Source: Acidobacteriaceae bacterium (lineage in GTDB: Bacteria > Acidobacteriota > Terriglobia > Terriglobales > Acidobacteriaceae). From it: DNA of 64,000 bases. The position numbers and the translations under genes were made by a program. The notes below the pieces were generated by a model that had not been told where the DNA came from, made no database searches, and was given only the letters and a program-made list of their open reading frames with translations. Below are positions 24,043 to 33,354 of this stretch, piece by piece (the stretch's first letter is position 1; the number at the start of each line of letters is the position of its first letter). The stretch spans positions 1 to 64,000 of the forward strand of contig JASHNS010000067.1 in assembly GCA_030041515.1 (NCBI GenBank), written 5' to 3'.

Positions 24043-26985
24043 ATGCGGAACCGGCTGGCGATAGAGGGGACGGAACCATGGATTGGGCGAATCGTGGCGG
24101 CGCTCATCGCGATAGTCCCCCTGTTGGTCTTCTTTACCGCGGAGACAGCGCCCGCGGGAGGACCGCGCTGGGTGGCGGGATCCAGCTACTTTGAAGCTTC
24201 GAAACTGGGGCAGCCGCTGGTGTGGGCCAACGGGCAGGTAACGTACTTCACCGATCGGAGCGATTTGAGCGCGGAGGTGAGCCAGAGCCGGGCAAATGAA
24301 ATGGTCGCTGCGGCAGCGGCGGTTTGGAACGACGTACCGACGGCAGCGGTTTCGATCCAGTACGGGGGAAATCTGGCCGAGATTGTGGATGAATCGATCG
24401 CGCTGAATGCCAGCGGCGGGATTACGCTGCCGGTCGATGTGCAGCCGAGCGCGACGGAGGAGCCGGTGGGCGTGGTGTATGACGAGACTGGCGCCGTGAT
24501 CGATGGAATCTATGGGACCGGTGTGAGTGCGCCGGAAAACTGCCAGACCAGCGGCGTGATTTCGACGGTCGACAATTTTGCAGTGACGGGAAATTTGGCG
24601 CACGCGCTGATCCTGGTCAATGGGCAATGTGCGACGACGGCGGATCAGATCGAGATGCTGCAATACCAGATGATTCGGGCATTTGGATACGTGTTGGGGC
24701 TGGGGTGGTCGCAGACCAACGAAGAAAAGTCATTGTGGGCGGCGAACACGGACGCGGCGCTGGCGGGATGGCCGATCATGCATCCGATGGAACTGCTGTG
24801 TGGCGCGAGCGGCGGCCAGTGCATTCCGAATCCCACTCAATTGCGCACCGACGATGTGGCGGCACTGAACCGGCTGTATCCGGTGACGAAGGCCAATCTG
24901 GGCAGCTTCGCCGGCAAGTCACTGACGGCGGCAGCGACGATCTCGGTACAGGGAACGATTGAGTTTCCGGTGGGGCAGGGGATGCAGGGCGTGAACGTAG
25001 TACTGCGCCCCGTGGTGAAGGGCGTGCCGCAGGTGGCGTACACAGCGACGGCGGTGAGCGGAGAGTATTTCCAGGGGAATGCGGGCAATGCAGTGACAGG
25101 GACGACAGACGCGAGCGGGGACCCGCTGACGCGGTTCGGGAGTAACGCTTCCTCCCAGGAGGGATTCTTCGATCTAAGATATGTGCCCCTGCCACCGGGA
25201 GTGAAATCGTCGACTTATGAGCTGACGTTCGAACCGGTGAATGCCCTGTATACAGGGAATGGTGCGGTGGGACCGTACACGAGCGGCCAGGTGACGCCTT
25301 CGGGTACGATGCCGGTGATCACGCTCAGCGGGCTGAAGGCCGGCTCGTCGGCGACGGAGACGGTGACGATTGAGAACGCAGCAGACGATGCAGAAAGCGG
25401 AGCGGACGGGAGCGCAGGGTCGCCGGCAGGCGTTCCGGCGAGCGGGGAGTGGACGGCGCGGATGACCGGGTATGGGCATTCGGGTTGGTTCCAGTGGCGG
25501 GCGCGGGCGAATCGGGAGTTTACGGTGGAGGCGCAGGCGCTGGATGAGAGCGGGGTGAAAAGCGAGAACAAAGCGCAACTGGTGATCGGCGCGTGGGACG
25601 GCAGCGATGCGGTGGGCGCGCCGCCGGTGACCGCGACGGCGCAGCCGTTCAACGCGCTGGTGCCCGGACTGACCGCGCTGCCAGTGTTGACGGTGGCGGA
25701 CAGTGAAGTGCGTATTGGGATGGCGGATTTTCGCGGTGATGGGCGCCCGGACTATGCCTATCGGGGGAGGGTTCTGTATGCGGACAGCGTGACGCCCGCG
25801 CGGCTGCCAGCGGCGGGTGGACAGATCGTCATTCGCGGCATCGGGTTTGGGGCGAACTGCGCGGTGACGGTGAACAATCAGCCAGCACCGGTGACCAGCA
25901 TCACGCCGAATACGATTGTGGCGACAGCTCCAGCGTCGCGAGGCACGACCGGCGTCGTGCTGGTGGAAGTTCAGGACACGGAGACGCTGGGCGTGACGGC
26001 GATTGCCGACGGACTGAGTTACGACGCGAATGGCGATGATGCGATTGCACTGGTGACGGCGCCGACGGGGACGGTTCCGATGGGAGTGCCGGAGCTGCTG
26101 ACGGTGAAAGCAATCGACGTCGCCAGCCAGATGCCGGCGCCGGGCGATACGGTGACGTTCGCGGTAACGGAGGGAACTGCGGTGCTGGGGTGCGGGACGA
26201 GCACGTGCACCATGACGACTTCTGGCGACGGAGTGGCAACGCTGCTGGTGACGTCGACTTCGCCGGCGCTGGCGCAGATTACCGCGTCGCTGACAGATGG
26301 AAGCAGCGTGATGACGGAGTTTACGGGGACCGCGCCGCAGGGGATTGCCGCGCTGACGCCAAATTTGTATCTGACGCTGGGGGCGACGACCCTGTGGCCG
26401 GTGCAGGCGATGGTGCTGAATCCAGCCGGTGCGCCGCTCGGGGGGCAGACGGTCACCTGGACCTCGGAATCTTCGGAATTGACGGTGCAGGCGAGCCAGA
26501 CACCAAGCAACGCGGAGGGGGTTGCGGCGAACGAGATTACGGCAGGGCCGTTCAGCGCGAGCGTGGCTGCGGCGACGAACGCGTGTCTGGCGGGAACCAG
26601 CAGCTGTGTCGCGTTCACGGTGACGCCGGTGGATCCGCAAACGGCTGCCTTGGTTGCGCGGGATGGGACGAATCAGTATGTTCCGGCCGGACAGGAGTTC
26701 GCGCCGGTGGTGCTGCATGTGACGGACGCGTTCGGGGATTCGCTGGTGGGCGCGACGGTCCTGTTTGCCCAGACGCTGTACGCGTGGACTACGCCGTGCG
26801 CCACGCAGGGGCCGTGTCCGCCAGCACCGGTGCTGGGGCAGCAGACGGTGCAGGAGTCATCGGACATCAACGGCATGGTGACGCTGACGCCGCTTTCAGC
26901 AAATGGGCAGGCGGCGCGGCTGATGATTTTGGCGGCGACGGGAAGCGCGTCGGTCTTGAATCTGGAACTGGATGCGCATCCGTGA
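24043..26985 (+). CDS. Large exported matrixin-like protein with lost active site, IPT/TIG and Ig-like domains
   Basis: The 980-residue product has an N-terminal membrane/signal helix (residues ~16-32), then a domain that follows the matrixin metalloprotease pattern. At the zinc site, H-E-x-G-H-x-L-G-L-x-H is replaced by R212-A-F-G-Y216-V-L-G-L-G-W222, so all three histidines and the glutamate are gone. The later M-H-P segment of these proteases is still present (P-I-M-H-P near 24780). Downstream are a TIG/IPT domain (~residues 585-650) and bacterial Ig-like repeats. It is probably a surface or secreted binding protein. Confidence 0.75.
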   Translation: MRNRLAIEGTEPWIGRIVAALIAIVPLLVFFTAETAPAGGPRWVAGSSYFEASKLGQPLVWANGQVTYFTDRSDLSAEVSQSRANEMVAAAAAVWNDVPTAAVSIQYGGNLAEIVDESIALNASGGITLPVDVQPSATEEPVGVVYDETGAVIDGIYGTGVSAPENCQTSGVISTVDNFAVTGNLAHALILVNGQCATTADQIEMLQYQMIRAFGYVLGLGWSQTNEEKSLWAANTDAALAGWPIMHPMELLCGASGGQCIPNPTQLRTDDVAALNRLYPVTKANLGSFAGKSLTAAATISVQGTIEFPVGQGMQGVNVVLRPVVKGVPQVAYTATAVSGEYFQGNAGNAVTGTTDASGDPLTRFGSNASSQEGFFDLRYVPLPPGVKSSTYELTFEPVNALYTGNGAVGPYTSGQVTPSGTMPVITLSGLKAGSSATETVTIENAADDAESGADGSAGSPAGVPASGEWTARMTGYGHSGWFQWRARANREFTVEAQALDESGVKSENKAQLVIGAWDGSDAVGAPPVTATAQPFNALVPGLTALPVLTVADSEVRIGMADFRGDGRPDYAYRGRVLYADSVTPARLPAAGGQIVIRGIGFGANCAVTVNNQPAPVTSITPNTIVATAPASRGTTGVVLVEVQDTETLGVTAIADGLSYDANGDDAIALVTAPTGTVPMGVPELLTVKAIDVASQMPAPGDTVTFAVTEGTAVLGCGTSTCTMTTSGDGVATLLVTSTSPALAQITASLTDGSSVMTEFTGTAPQGIAALTPNLYLTLGATTLWPVQAMVLNPAGAPLGGQTVTWTSESSELTVQASQTPSNAEGVAANEITAGPFSASVAAATNACLAGTSSCVAFTVTPVDPQTAALVARDGTNQYVPAGQEFAPVVLHVTDAFGDSLVGATVLFAQTLYAWTTPCATQGPCPPAPVLGQQTVQESSDINGMVTLTPLSANGQAARLMILAATGSASVLNLELDAHP

Positions 26986-27111
26986 GCTTTACCTGAACCG
27001 CGAAGCCCGATACTCTCAGGGAAACCAGGAGATCCCGGATTAACCACCGAAGCTTTGGCCCGCGAGATTATGAAATGCTGCCAAAGATATTCCTGACGAA
27101 GTGAAAGAAAA

Positions 27112-28455
27112 ATGCAGTTCCTTCGACTTCCTATGGCCGCGAAAAGGAGGCCATACTCCGCTGTGGATGACAACCAATTGACTCGTCCGTTTGTTGCTCC
27201 CGACAAGAAAAGCGCTCTGGCGTGCGAGGACGTGAGCCTGGAAGGGCTGGCGAGGCGCTACGGCACGCCGCTCTATGTGTATTCGGCCGGGCACATGGCC
27301 GCGCGGCTGGAGCTATTCGAGAGCGCGTTCAGCGTGGTGCCGCACCTGGTTTGCTACGCGGTGAAGGCGAATTCAACGCTGGCGATTCTGGAGCTTTTCG
27401 TGCGGCGCGGCGCGGGGTTCGACGTGGTGTCCGGCGGCGAGATGGAACGGGTGCTGGCGGTGGATCGCTGGGCCGCGGCGCGGACAGTGTTTTCGGGAAT
27501 CGGCAAAACCGCGGCGGAGATGGACCTGGCGTTGCGCGCGGGGATTCTGCAATTCAACGTGGAGAGCGAAGGCGAGCTGGAACTGCTGGCGGAGCGGGCG
27601 GCGAAGGTGAAAAAGCGGGCGCGGATCGCGCTGCGGGTGAATCCAGATGTTTTCGCGGAGACGCACCCGTACATTTCGACGGGAATGCGGGAGCACAAAT
27701 TCGGGATCGACATTCGGCGTGCGCGAGCGGTGTATCGGAAGGCCGGGAAATGGCTGGAGGCGAGCGGAGTGAGCGTGCACATCGGGTCGCAGATCCAGAG
27801 CGCGGAACCATTTGGCGCCGCGGCAGAGCGCGTGGCGAAATTGGTGGCCGAGCTACGGCGTGATGGGCATGCAATTCGCTACGTGGACGCAGGCGGCGGG
27901 TTGGGGATCGAGTATCACGCGGAGAAAGCGTTCGATGCAGAAGCACAGGTGGCGCGGTACGCGGCGGCGCTGATTCCGGTGGTCCGGAAACTGGGCGGCG
28001 TGACGCTGCTGCTGGAGCCGGGACGGTTCCTGGTGGCACAGGCGGGAGCGATACTGACGCGCGTGCTGTATGTGAAAAAGAACGGGACCAGGAATTTCGT
28101 AATTGTGGATGCGGCCATGAACGATCTGATCCGGCCGGCGCTGTACCAGGCGCACCATGAGATTGTTCCGGTTGGGCCGCGGCGCGGGAAGCGAACGATG
28201 GTCGCGGACGTGGTTGGTCCGGTGTGCGAGACGGGGGATTTTTTCGCGCGCGATCGAGGACTGCCGCCGGTAAAGCCGGGTGAGCTGCTGGCGATTCTAG
28301 ATGCCGGGGCGTATGGGATGTCGCTGGCGTCGAATTACAATTCGCGTCCACGGGCGGCCGAAGTGCTGGTGGAGGGAAAGCGCGCGCGGGTGATCCGGCC
28401 GCGGGAAAAATTAGAGGACCTGTTGGTGCTGGAGCGTGACGCGCTTCGTAAGTGA
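27112..28455 (+). CDS. lysA: Diaminopimelate decarboxylase
   Basis: LysA (447 residues) is the PLP enzyme that decarboxylates meso-diaminopimelate to lysine. The PLP lysine is K85 in Y-A-V-K-A-N-S; the S-G-G-E motif, the H-I-G-S-Q and G-G-G-L-G-I-E glycine loop, and the C-E-T-G-D motif of the dimer partner are all present. The first ~30 residues exceed the family norm, and starts at 27133 or 27163 are possible. It stands alone between the matrixin-like gene and a carboxylesterase gene. Confidence 0.93.
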   Translation: MQFLRLPMAAKRRPYSAVDDNQLTRPFVAPDKKSALACEDVSLEGLARRYGTPLYVYSAGHMAARLELFESAFSVVPHLVCYAVKANSTLAILELFVRRGAGFDVVSGGEMERVLAVDRWAAARTVFSGIGKTAAEMDLALRAGILQFNVESEGELELLAERAAKVKKRARIALRVNPDVFAETHPYISTGMREHKFGIDIRRARAVYRKAGKWLEASGVSVHIGSQIQSAEPFGAAAERVAKLVAELRRDGHAIRYVDAGGGLGIEYHAEKAFDAEAQVARYAAALIPVVRKLGGVTLLLEPGRFLVAQAGAILTRVLYVKKNGTRNFVIVDAAMNDLIRPALYQAHHEIVPVGPRRGKRTMVADVVGPVCETGDFFARDRGLPPVKPGELLAILDAGAYGMSLASNYNSRPRAAEVLVEGKRARVIRPREKLEDLLVLERDALRK

Positions 28456-28490
28456 TACCCTGGTCAGTTCGTTACCGATCGGGGGATTCG

Positions 28491-30080
28491 ATGCGTGTTC
28501 TGAGGATGTGTGCGTGCGCCGCAGCGTGTTTGGGCTGCCTGATGCTCACTGTGCCGGCGCGAGCCAGCGATCATCCGGTGGTGAAAACCGACAAGGGCAA
28601 GGTGCGGGGCAAGCTGAGCGCTGATGGCCAGGTACGGATCTTCCTGGGTATTCCGTATGCGGCGCCGCCGGTGGGCGATTTGCGCTGGCAGCCTCCGCAA
28701 GCCGCGGCGAAATGGCAGGGTGTGCGCGACGCGACGAACTGGGGCGACCGGTGCATCCAGACGCATCCGTTCGAGGACATGGTGTACCGCGATCCAGGAC
28801 AGAGCGAGGACTGCCTGAACCTGAACGTGTGGGCACCCGCGAAGCACAAGGGCAAGCTGCCGGTGATGGTGTGGATTTACGGTGGAGGGTTCACGGCGGG
28901 GGCGACATCGGAGGCGCGGCAGGATGGCGTGCACCTGGCGCACAAGGGCGTCATCGTCGTCTCGATGAATTACCGGCTGGGGATCTTCGGATTTTATGCT
29001 TCGCCGGAGCTGGCGGCGGAGTCGCCGGAGCAGGCGGCAGGGAATTACGGGCTGATGGATCAGACCGCGGCACTGCGCTGGGTGAGGAAAAACATTGCGA
29101 AGTTCGGCGGCAACCCGAAAAAGGTGACGATTTTCGGGGAATCGGCGGGATCGCTGTCAGTGGCCGCGCAGATGGCGTCGCCGCTGGCGCAGGGATTGTT
29201 CGTGCGGGCGATTGGGGAGAGCGGCGGAATCTTCACGCGTCCGCGGGACGAATTTCAGCCGCTGGCGGAGCGGGAGAAGACGGATCCCGCCTTTGCGCGC
29301 GAGGTGCTGGGGACGTCGGATCTGACGCAGTTGCGGGCGATGAGCTGGCAGGACATTCTCGCGAAGCTGCAGGCGCACAAGGGACGTGCGCCGTTCTGGC
29401 CGGACATCGATGGATGGTTCCTGCCGGAAGACGAGGCGCAGATTTATGCCGAGGGCAAACAGGCGCACGTGCCGCTGCTGGCCGGGTGGAATCGCGATGA
29501 GCCGGCTGCGCTGGTGGCGGATTATCCAACGCCGGTGACCCCGGAGAGCTTCCAGGCCGAAGCGCAGCAGGAATTCGGGCCGCGGGCGGCGGAGTTTTTG
29601 AAGCTGTTCCCGGCGAACTCGCCGGCGGAGGCACGGCGGTCGGCGATCGATTTTGCCGGGGCGAAGTTCATCACGTATTCCACATGGACCTGGCTCCAGG
29701 CGCAGCTGAAGACGGGCGATGCGCCGGTGTACCACTACCACTTCATGCGCCCCTCGCCGGAGAGCACGTATCATCCGGCGGGGTCGGGGGCCTTCCATTC
29801 GGACGAGATCGAGTATGTGTTCGGGACGCTCGATTCGCGGCCCGGAGCGCACTGGCAGCCGGCGGATTACGCGCTGAGCGAGCAGATGCAGACCTACTGG
29901 ACGAACTTTGCGAAGACAGGGAATCCGAATGGGGCGGGACTGCCCAACTGGCCGCAGTATGACGCTGCGGATGGGTTCGAGACGATGAATCTGGATGCGA
30001 CGTCGGAGGCGAAGCCGGCGGCGCACGAAGCGCGGTGGGAGTTTTTGAAGAGAGTGTGGGAGGGGAAAGGGACGGAGTAG
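28491..30080 (+). CDS. Exported type-B carboxylesterase
   Basis: The 529-residue alpha/beta hydrolase has a signal peptide (to about residue 26). The nucleophile is in G-E-S-A-G, the oxyanion hole in W-I-Y-G-G-G-F, and the carboxylesterase type-B signature E-D-C-L-N-L-N-V is present, with the catalytic histidine in A-F-H-S-D-E-I. The ATG at 28491 was chosen because it starts the signal peptide. The natural ester substrate is unknown. The gene follows lysA by 35 bases and may be co-transcribed. Confidence 0.88.
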   Translation: MRVLRMCACAAACLGCLMLTVPARASDHPVVKTDKGKVRGKLSADGQVRIFLGIPYAAPPVGDLRWQPPQAAAKWQGVRDATNWGDRCIQTHPFEDMVYRDPGQSEDCLNLNVWAPAKHKGKLPVMVWIYGGGFTAGATSEARQDGVHLAHKGVIVVSMNYRLGIFGFYASPELAAESPEQAAGNYGLMDQTAALRWVRKNIAKFGGNPKKVTIFGESAGSLSVAAQMASPLAQGLFVRAIGESGGIFTRPRDEFQPLAEREKTDPAFAREVLGTSDLTQLRAMSWQDILAKLQAHKGRAPFWPDIDGWFLPEDEAQIYAEGKQAHVPLLAGWNRDEPAALVADYPTPVTPESFQAEAQQEFGPRAAEFLKLFPANSPAEARRSAIDFAGAKFITYSTWTWLQAQLKTGDAPVYHYHFMRPSPESTYHPAGSGAFHSDEIEYVFGTLDSRPGAHWQPADYALSEQMQTYWTNFAKTGNPNGAGLPNWPQYDAADGFETMNLDATSEAKPAAHEARWEFLKRVWEGKGTE

Positions 30081-30087
30081 GAGAGGT

Positions 30088-30408
30088 TCAGTCCTCCGTG
30101 GAAGCGACGGTCCAGTTCATCTCATCCTTGAGGCGTTTGAAGCAAGTCCTGCAGACCCAGAGATATTTGCCTGGCTCAAGCTCTGCGTAGTAGGCGTGGC
30201 GATAGCATCCACGCTCCTCGTGCGCCTTCTTCAAGTCCGGAAATCGATCCCGGTGGTCGCAAACACACGCGAAGCACGACCAACAATGATCGTGCGTCCA
30301 GTCTTCGTGTCGGCGCTCCCACTTCTTCCACGCGAAAATCGCGTTTCGGAAAGGTGCAAATCCAGTCAGCCACTTGTCAACGTTCCCGACTTCTCTCAAA
30401 TCACGCAC
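30088..30408 (-). CDS. Small Cys/His-rich protein of unknown function
   Basis: A GTG start gives 106 residues rich in Trp, Cys and His. C-W-S-C-F-A-C-V-C-D-H near residue 44 and C-R-T-C near residue 87 could bind a metal such as zinc. The frame is open further upstream but only as antisense of modC. The high aromatic content and ordered charged segments argue for a real protein. It follows modC in the same direction by about 50 bases. No family is recognised. Confidence 0.55.
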   Translation of the reverse strand: MRDLREVGNVDKWLTGFAPFRNAIFAWKKWERRHEDWTHDHCWSCFACVCDHRDRFPDLKKAHEERGCYRHAYYAELEPGKYLWVCRTCFKRLKDEMNWTVASTED

Positions 30409-30461
30409 AGGCAAACCTCGTATCGCCGATCCCAAGTGTACGGCTTGGCGGCTCCGGCTGG

Positions 30462-31151
30462 TCAGCCGCTGAGCTGCTGCAGCAGCCGATCGCGGTGCGG
30501 GGCGAGGACGTGCCGGAGCGGGCCGGTGGCGGTGACGCGTCCGTGTTCGAGGAAGATGACGTCGGCGGGGATGCGCCAGATTTCGGCGAGATCGTGGGAG
30601 ACGTAGAGGACGCGCGTGGGGAGGGCGAGCAGGCGCGCGAGGATGTCCTGCGAGGAAGCGTCGTCGAGCGCGGCGAGCGGCTCGTCGAGCAAAAGCAGAT
30701 CGGGCGCAGGCGCGAGGGCGCGGGCCAGAGCGACGCGCTGGCGCTCTCCGCCGGATAGCCGCGGCGTGCGGCGCGAGGCGAGGGATTCGGCGCCGAAAAG
30801 GCGAAGCATCTCGGAAACTCGGTGTTCCCGGGCTTCGCGGGCGAGATGACGGATGCCGAAGGCGACGTTGTCGTGGGCGGACAAGTGCGGGAAGAGCGCG
30901 GGCTGCTGGGTGACGAAGCCGATGGAGCGATGGCCAGGCGGGACGGCGATGCGCTGATCGGTGTCGAGGAGGGCGCGGCCAGCGAGTGCGATGCTGCCGT
31001 GCTCGGGCACGATGAGACCGGCGAGGATGCGGAGAATGGTGCTTTTGCCGGAGCCGGAGGGTCCGAAGAGAACGGTCCACTGTGCGCGGAGAGAGAAGGC
31101 AGCGTCGAGGATGAAATCGCCCTGACGGTGGCGAATCTGGACGTCAGGCAT
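30462..31151 (-). CDS. modC: Molybdate ABC transporter ATP-binding protein
   Basis: The protein is an ABC ATPase with Walker A G-P-S-G-S-G-K-S-T (~residue 31), signature L-S-G-G-E-R-Q-R-V-A-L-A-R-A-L and Walker B L-L-L-L-D-E-P-L. At 229 residues it lacks the C-terminal Mop/TOBE domain of classical ModC (~350), so it is a short form. The Mop function is instead present in the regulator at the head of the operon. Its ATG overlaps the modB end by eight bases. Confidence 0.85.
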   Translation of the reverse strand: MPDVQIRHRQGDFILDAAFSLRAQWTVLFGPSGSGKSTILRILAGLIVPEHGSIALAGRALLDTDQRIAVPPGHRSIGFVTQQPALFPHLSAHDNVAFGIRHLAREAREHRVSEMLRLFGAESLASRRTPRLSGGERQRVALARALAPAPDLLLLDEPLAALDDASSQDILARLLALPTRVLYVSHDLAEIWRIPADVIFLEHGRVTATGPLRHVLAPHRDRLLQQLSG

Positions 31152-31812
31152 GAGCGGCTCCAGTGGCTCCGCGACGGGTGTAGAGCAGGATGAGTGCGGC
31201 GAGCGAGAATCCGAGCAGCACGAGCGAAGTGTGATTTGCCTGCGCGTAGGAAAAATCCTGCACCTGGTCGTAAATGGCGATCGAAAGCGTGCGAGTGGCA
31301 CCGGGAATGTCGCCGCCGACCATCAGAACGACCCCGAATTCTCCGATGGTGTGCGTGAAGCAGAGGACGGCAGCGGCGACCACGGAGCGGGCGGAGAGCG
31401 GGAGGAGGATATCGCCGAGGATGCGGAAGCGCCCGACGCCGAGCAGGCGGGCCTGCTCAATCAGCGCGGAGTCGACCGCGTGAAAGCCGGCGGTGAGCGG
31501 CTGCACCGCAAAGGGCAGGCTATAGATGACGGAGCCGACGACGAGTCCGGCGAAGGAAAAGGCCAGAGGATGGCCTAGGAGGTGCGCGAGGGCGCGGCCG
31601 AAGGCGGTGCGCTGGCCGAGGAGCACGAGCAGATAGAAGCCGAGCACGGTGGGGGGCAGCAGGATGGGCAGCGTGGTGATGGCTTCGACGAGCGGGCGCA
31701 GGCGGGAGTGGGTGGAGACGATCCAGAAAGCGAGCGGAATGGCGAGCAGGAGCAGGATCGCCGTGGTGACCGCGGCCAGACGGAGGGTGAGCCAGAGAGC
31801 CTGAAGGTCCAT
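31144..31812 (-). CDS. modB: Molybdate ABC transporter permease
   Basis: The 222-residue inner-membrane permease has about five hydrophobic helices. The cytoplasmic coupling motif is visible in E-Q-A-R-L-L-G-V-G-R-F-R, and the E-F-G-V-V-L-M-V-G-G segment is typical of ModB. It overlaps modC, and its start shares a base with the modA stop, which indicates a tightly coupled operon. Confidence 0.9.
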   Translation of the reverse strand: MDLQALWLTLRLAAVTTAILLLLAIPLAFWIVSTHSRLRPLVEAITTLPILLPPTVLGFYLLVLLGQRTAFGRALAHLLGHPLAFSFAGLVVGSVIYSLPFAVQPLTAGFHAVDSALIEQARLLGVGRFRILGDILLPLSARSVVAAAVLCFTHTIGEFGVVLMVGGDIPGATRTLSIAIYDQVQDFSYAQANHTSLVLLGFSLAALILLYTRRGATGAAHA

Positions 31813-32618
31813 TAATGAATTGGCTCGAGTCCACGAGCGGCGAGGATGCGCGCGATCCGGGGTGACCGGAGGAAATCGAGGAAGCGCTCGGCGGCCGTGG
31901 CGCTGGCGCTGCTGCGGACGATGACGGCTCCCTGCACGATGGGGGCGTAGGCGGTTTGGGGAACTACGACGTAATGGCCGTCGGCGCGGAGGCGCGGAGT
32001 GAGCGCGGAGGTCAGCGAGATGAAGCCCACCTGGGCATTCCCTGAATCGGCGTATTGCGCGGCCTGGGCGATATTCTCGGCGATGACGAGTTTAGGGCGC
32101 GTGGCAGGAAAAAGGCCGAGATGCTGAAGCGCGTCCTGGGCCGCGCGTCCATAGGGGGCGTGCTGCGCGTTGGCGACGGCGATGGAGTGGACGTGGGGGC
32201 CGGAGAGCGAGTCGAGCGAGAGCGGTTGGATGCCGGAGCCGTAGCGTGTCCAAAGGACGAGGGTGCCGCGAGCGTAGGCGACGGGATGAGATTCTGTGGC
32301 TTTGCCGGCGTCGATGATGCGTTGCGGGAAGGACATGTCGGCGGCCATGAAGAGGTCGAAGGGCGCGCCGTTGATGATTTCCGTGGCCAACGTGGCGGAG
32401 GACTCGTATGAGGGCAGAACTGTGATGCCGGTTTGCTGGTGGAAAGCGCTCAGGATGGGCGGGAGCAGGGGCTGAAGGTCGGCGGCGGCGGCGAGGCGGA
32501 GAGTTTGGGCGCGGGCGAGGGGCGTGAGGAAGAAGAGAGCGAGCAGAATTGCCGCACGGGCTAAAGCCCATTCTCTTCTGGACGGTGCTTTGGCACGGGT
32601 GAAGCCGTGTCCCTTCAA
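31812..32618 (-). CDS. modA: Molybdate ABC transporter substrate-binding protein
   Basis: The protein has a signal peptide followed by a ModA-type binding domain (A-A-A-A-D-L-Q near the mature N-terminus, the D-L-F-M-A-A-D segment, N-I-A-Q-A-A-Q-Y near the C-terminal lobe). Its start is uncertain: the sequence before the signal peptide is a family 2 palindromic repeat, and the usable codons are TTG at 32618 or TTG at 32660. ModA captures molybdate in the periplasm for ModBC. Confidence 0.85.
   Translation of the reverse strand: MKGHGFTRAKAPSRREWALARAAILLALFFLTPLARAQTLRLAAAADLQPLLPPILSAFHQQTGITVLPSYESSATLATEIINGAPFDLFMAADMSFPQRIIDAGKATESHPVAYARGTLVLWTRYGSGIQPLSLDSLSGPHVHSIAVANAQHAPYGRAAQDALQHLGLFPATRPKLVIAENIAQAAQYADSGNAQVGFISLTSALTPRLRADGHYVVVPQTAYAPIVQGAVIVRSSASATAAERFLDFLRSPRIARILAARGLEPIH
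32556..32614 (-). repeat. Family 2 two-hairpin repeat at the 5' end of modA
   Basis: On the minus strand, CACGG and CCGTG (32605-32609 with 32594-32598) form hairpin 1, and GGGCTTTAGCCC (32569-32558) forms hairpin 2, as in the copies at 5380 and 5628. The signal-peptide codons begin just after hairpin 2. Confidence 0.75.
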
Positions 32619-32694
32619 AAAGTCAGGGGAATCCGAATAGCAAAATCCGGGAGTTCGCAACGATGCGCTCCGCTCACAATGATGGACGATTAAG

Positions 32695-33096
32695 TCAGAC
32701 ACGAAGCACCATGACTTCAGTAGCTTTAATGAGGGCGGCGACGGTCTCACCTTTTTTCAGGCGCAACTCGCGGGCGGCGTCGGCGGTGATGATGGAGGTG
32801 ATGATCTGGCCGCCGATGGAGAGACGCACCTGGGCGAGCAGACCTTCAATTTTGAGATCGACGATGCGGCCGACGAGCTGGTTGCGGCCGCTGACGGTAC
32901 GCATCATTTGGCGTCTGGGAGTTTCGGGCCGTTTGGCTTTGTAGAGGAGCGCGTCGAGTTCAGATTCTGGAATGCGATAGTGGCCGCCTGGAGTTTTGAC
33001 GGCCTTCAGCTTGCCCCGATAGATCCACTGTTTGATCGCCGGGTAGGAGATACCGAGGCGCATCGCGGCTTCACGCGGGGTGAGAAGCGGGGCCAT
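32695..33096 (-). CDS. Molybdate-responsive regulator: excisionase-type HTH plus Mop domain
   Basis: The 133-residue protein joins an N-terminal excisionase/MerR-like helix-turn-helix (L-T-P-R-E-A-A-M-R-L-G-I, then W-I-Y-R-G-K-L and G-G-H-Y-R-I-P) to a single Mop/TOBE molybdate-binding domain (S-G-R-N-Q-L-V-G-R-I, then T-S-I-I-T, K-A-T-E-V-M). It stands at the head of the modABC operon and probably represses it when molybdate is plentiful. This differs from the classical ModE, which has a LysR-type HTH and two Mop domains. Confidence 0.8.
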   Translation of the reverse strand: MAPLLTPREAAMRLGISYPAIKQWIYRGKLKAVKTPGGHYRIPESELDALLYKAKRPETPRRQMMRTVSGRNQLVGRIVDLKIEGLLAQVRLSIGGQIITSIITADAARELRLKKGETVAALIKATEVMVLRV

Positions 33097-33354
33097 AGCG
33101 ACGATTCTATACGGAAATGGGCGAAACATGTGTTCGAATGTAGGCGATATCTTCTTTCCCGGTGCAGGGCGGAGCCGACGCTGTTTCCATTTCCGGGGTA
33201 CCGGAGAAGCTTTTGTTTCCTGCGGTGGGGTGAAGCTGGCCGTGTTGGGTGGACGGGCATGTGTGCGGGGCCTTGGTGGGGGCGAGGTCTCGCGCGGACA
33301 GCCATCGTGTCAGTGTCCATCGCACGAGTGGTAGGCTGAAATTATCCGCGACAT

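Noticed and set aside
22764-24107. Upstream extension of the exported protein gene to 717 residues
   Set aside because: The extra part is antisense to trxB, low in complexity and precedes a normal signal peptide that should be N-terminal.
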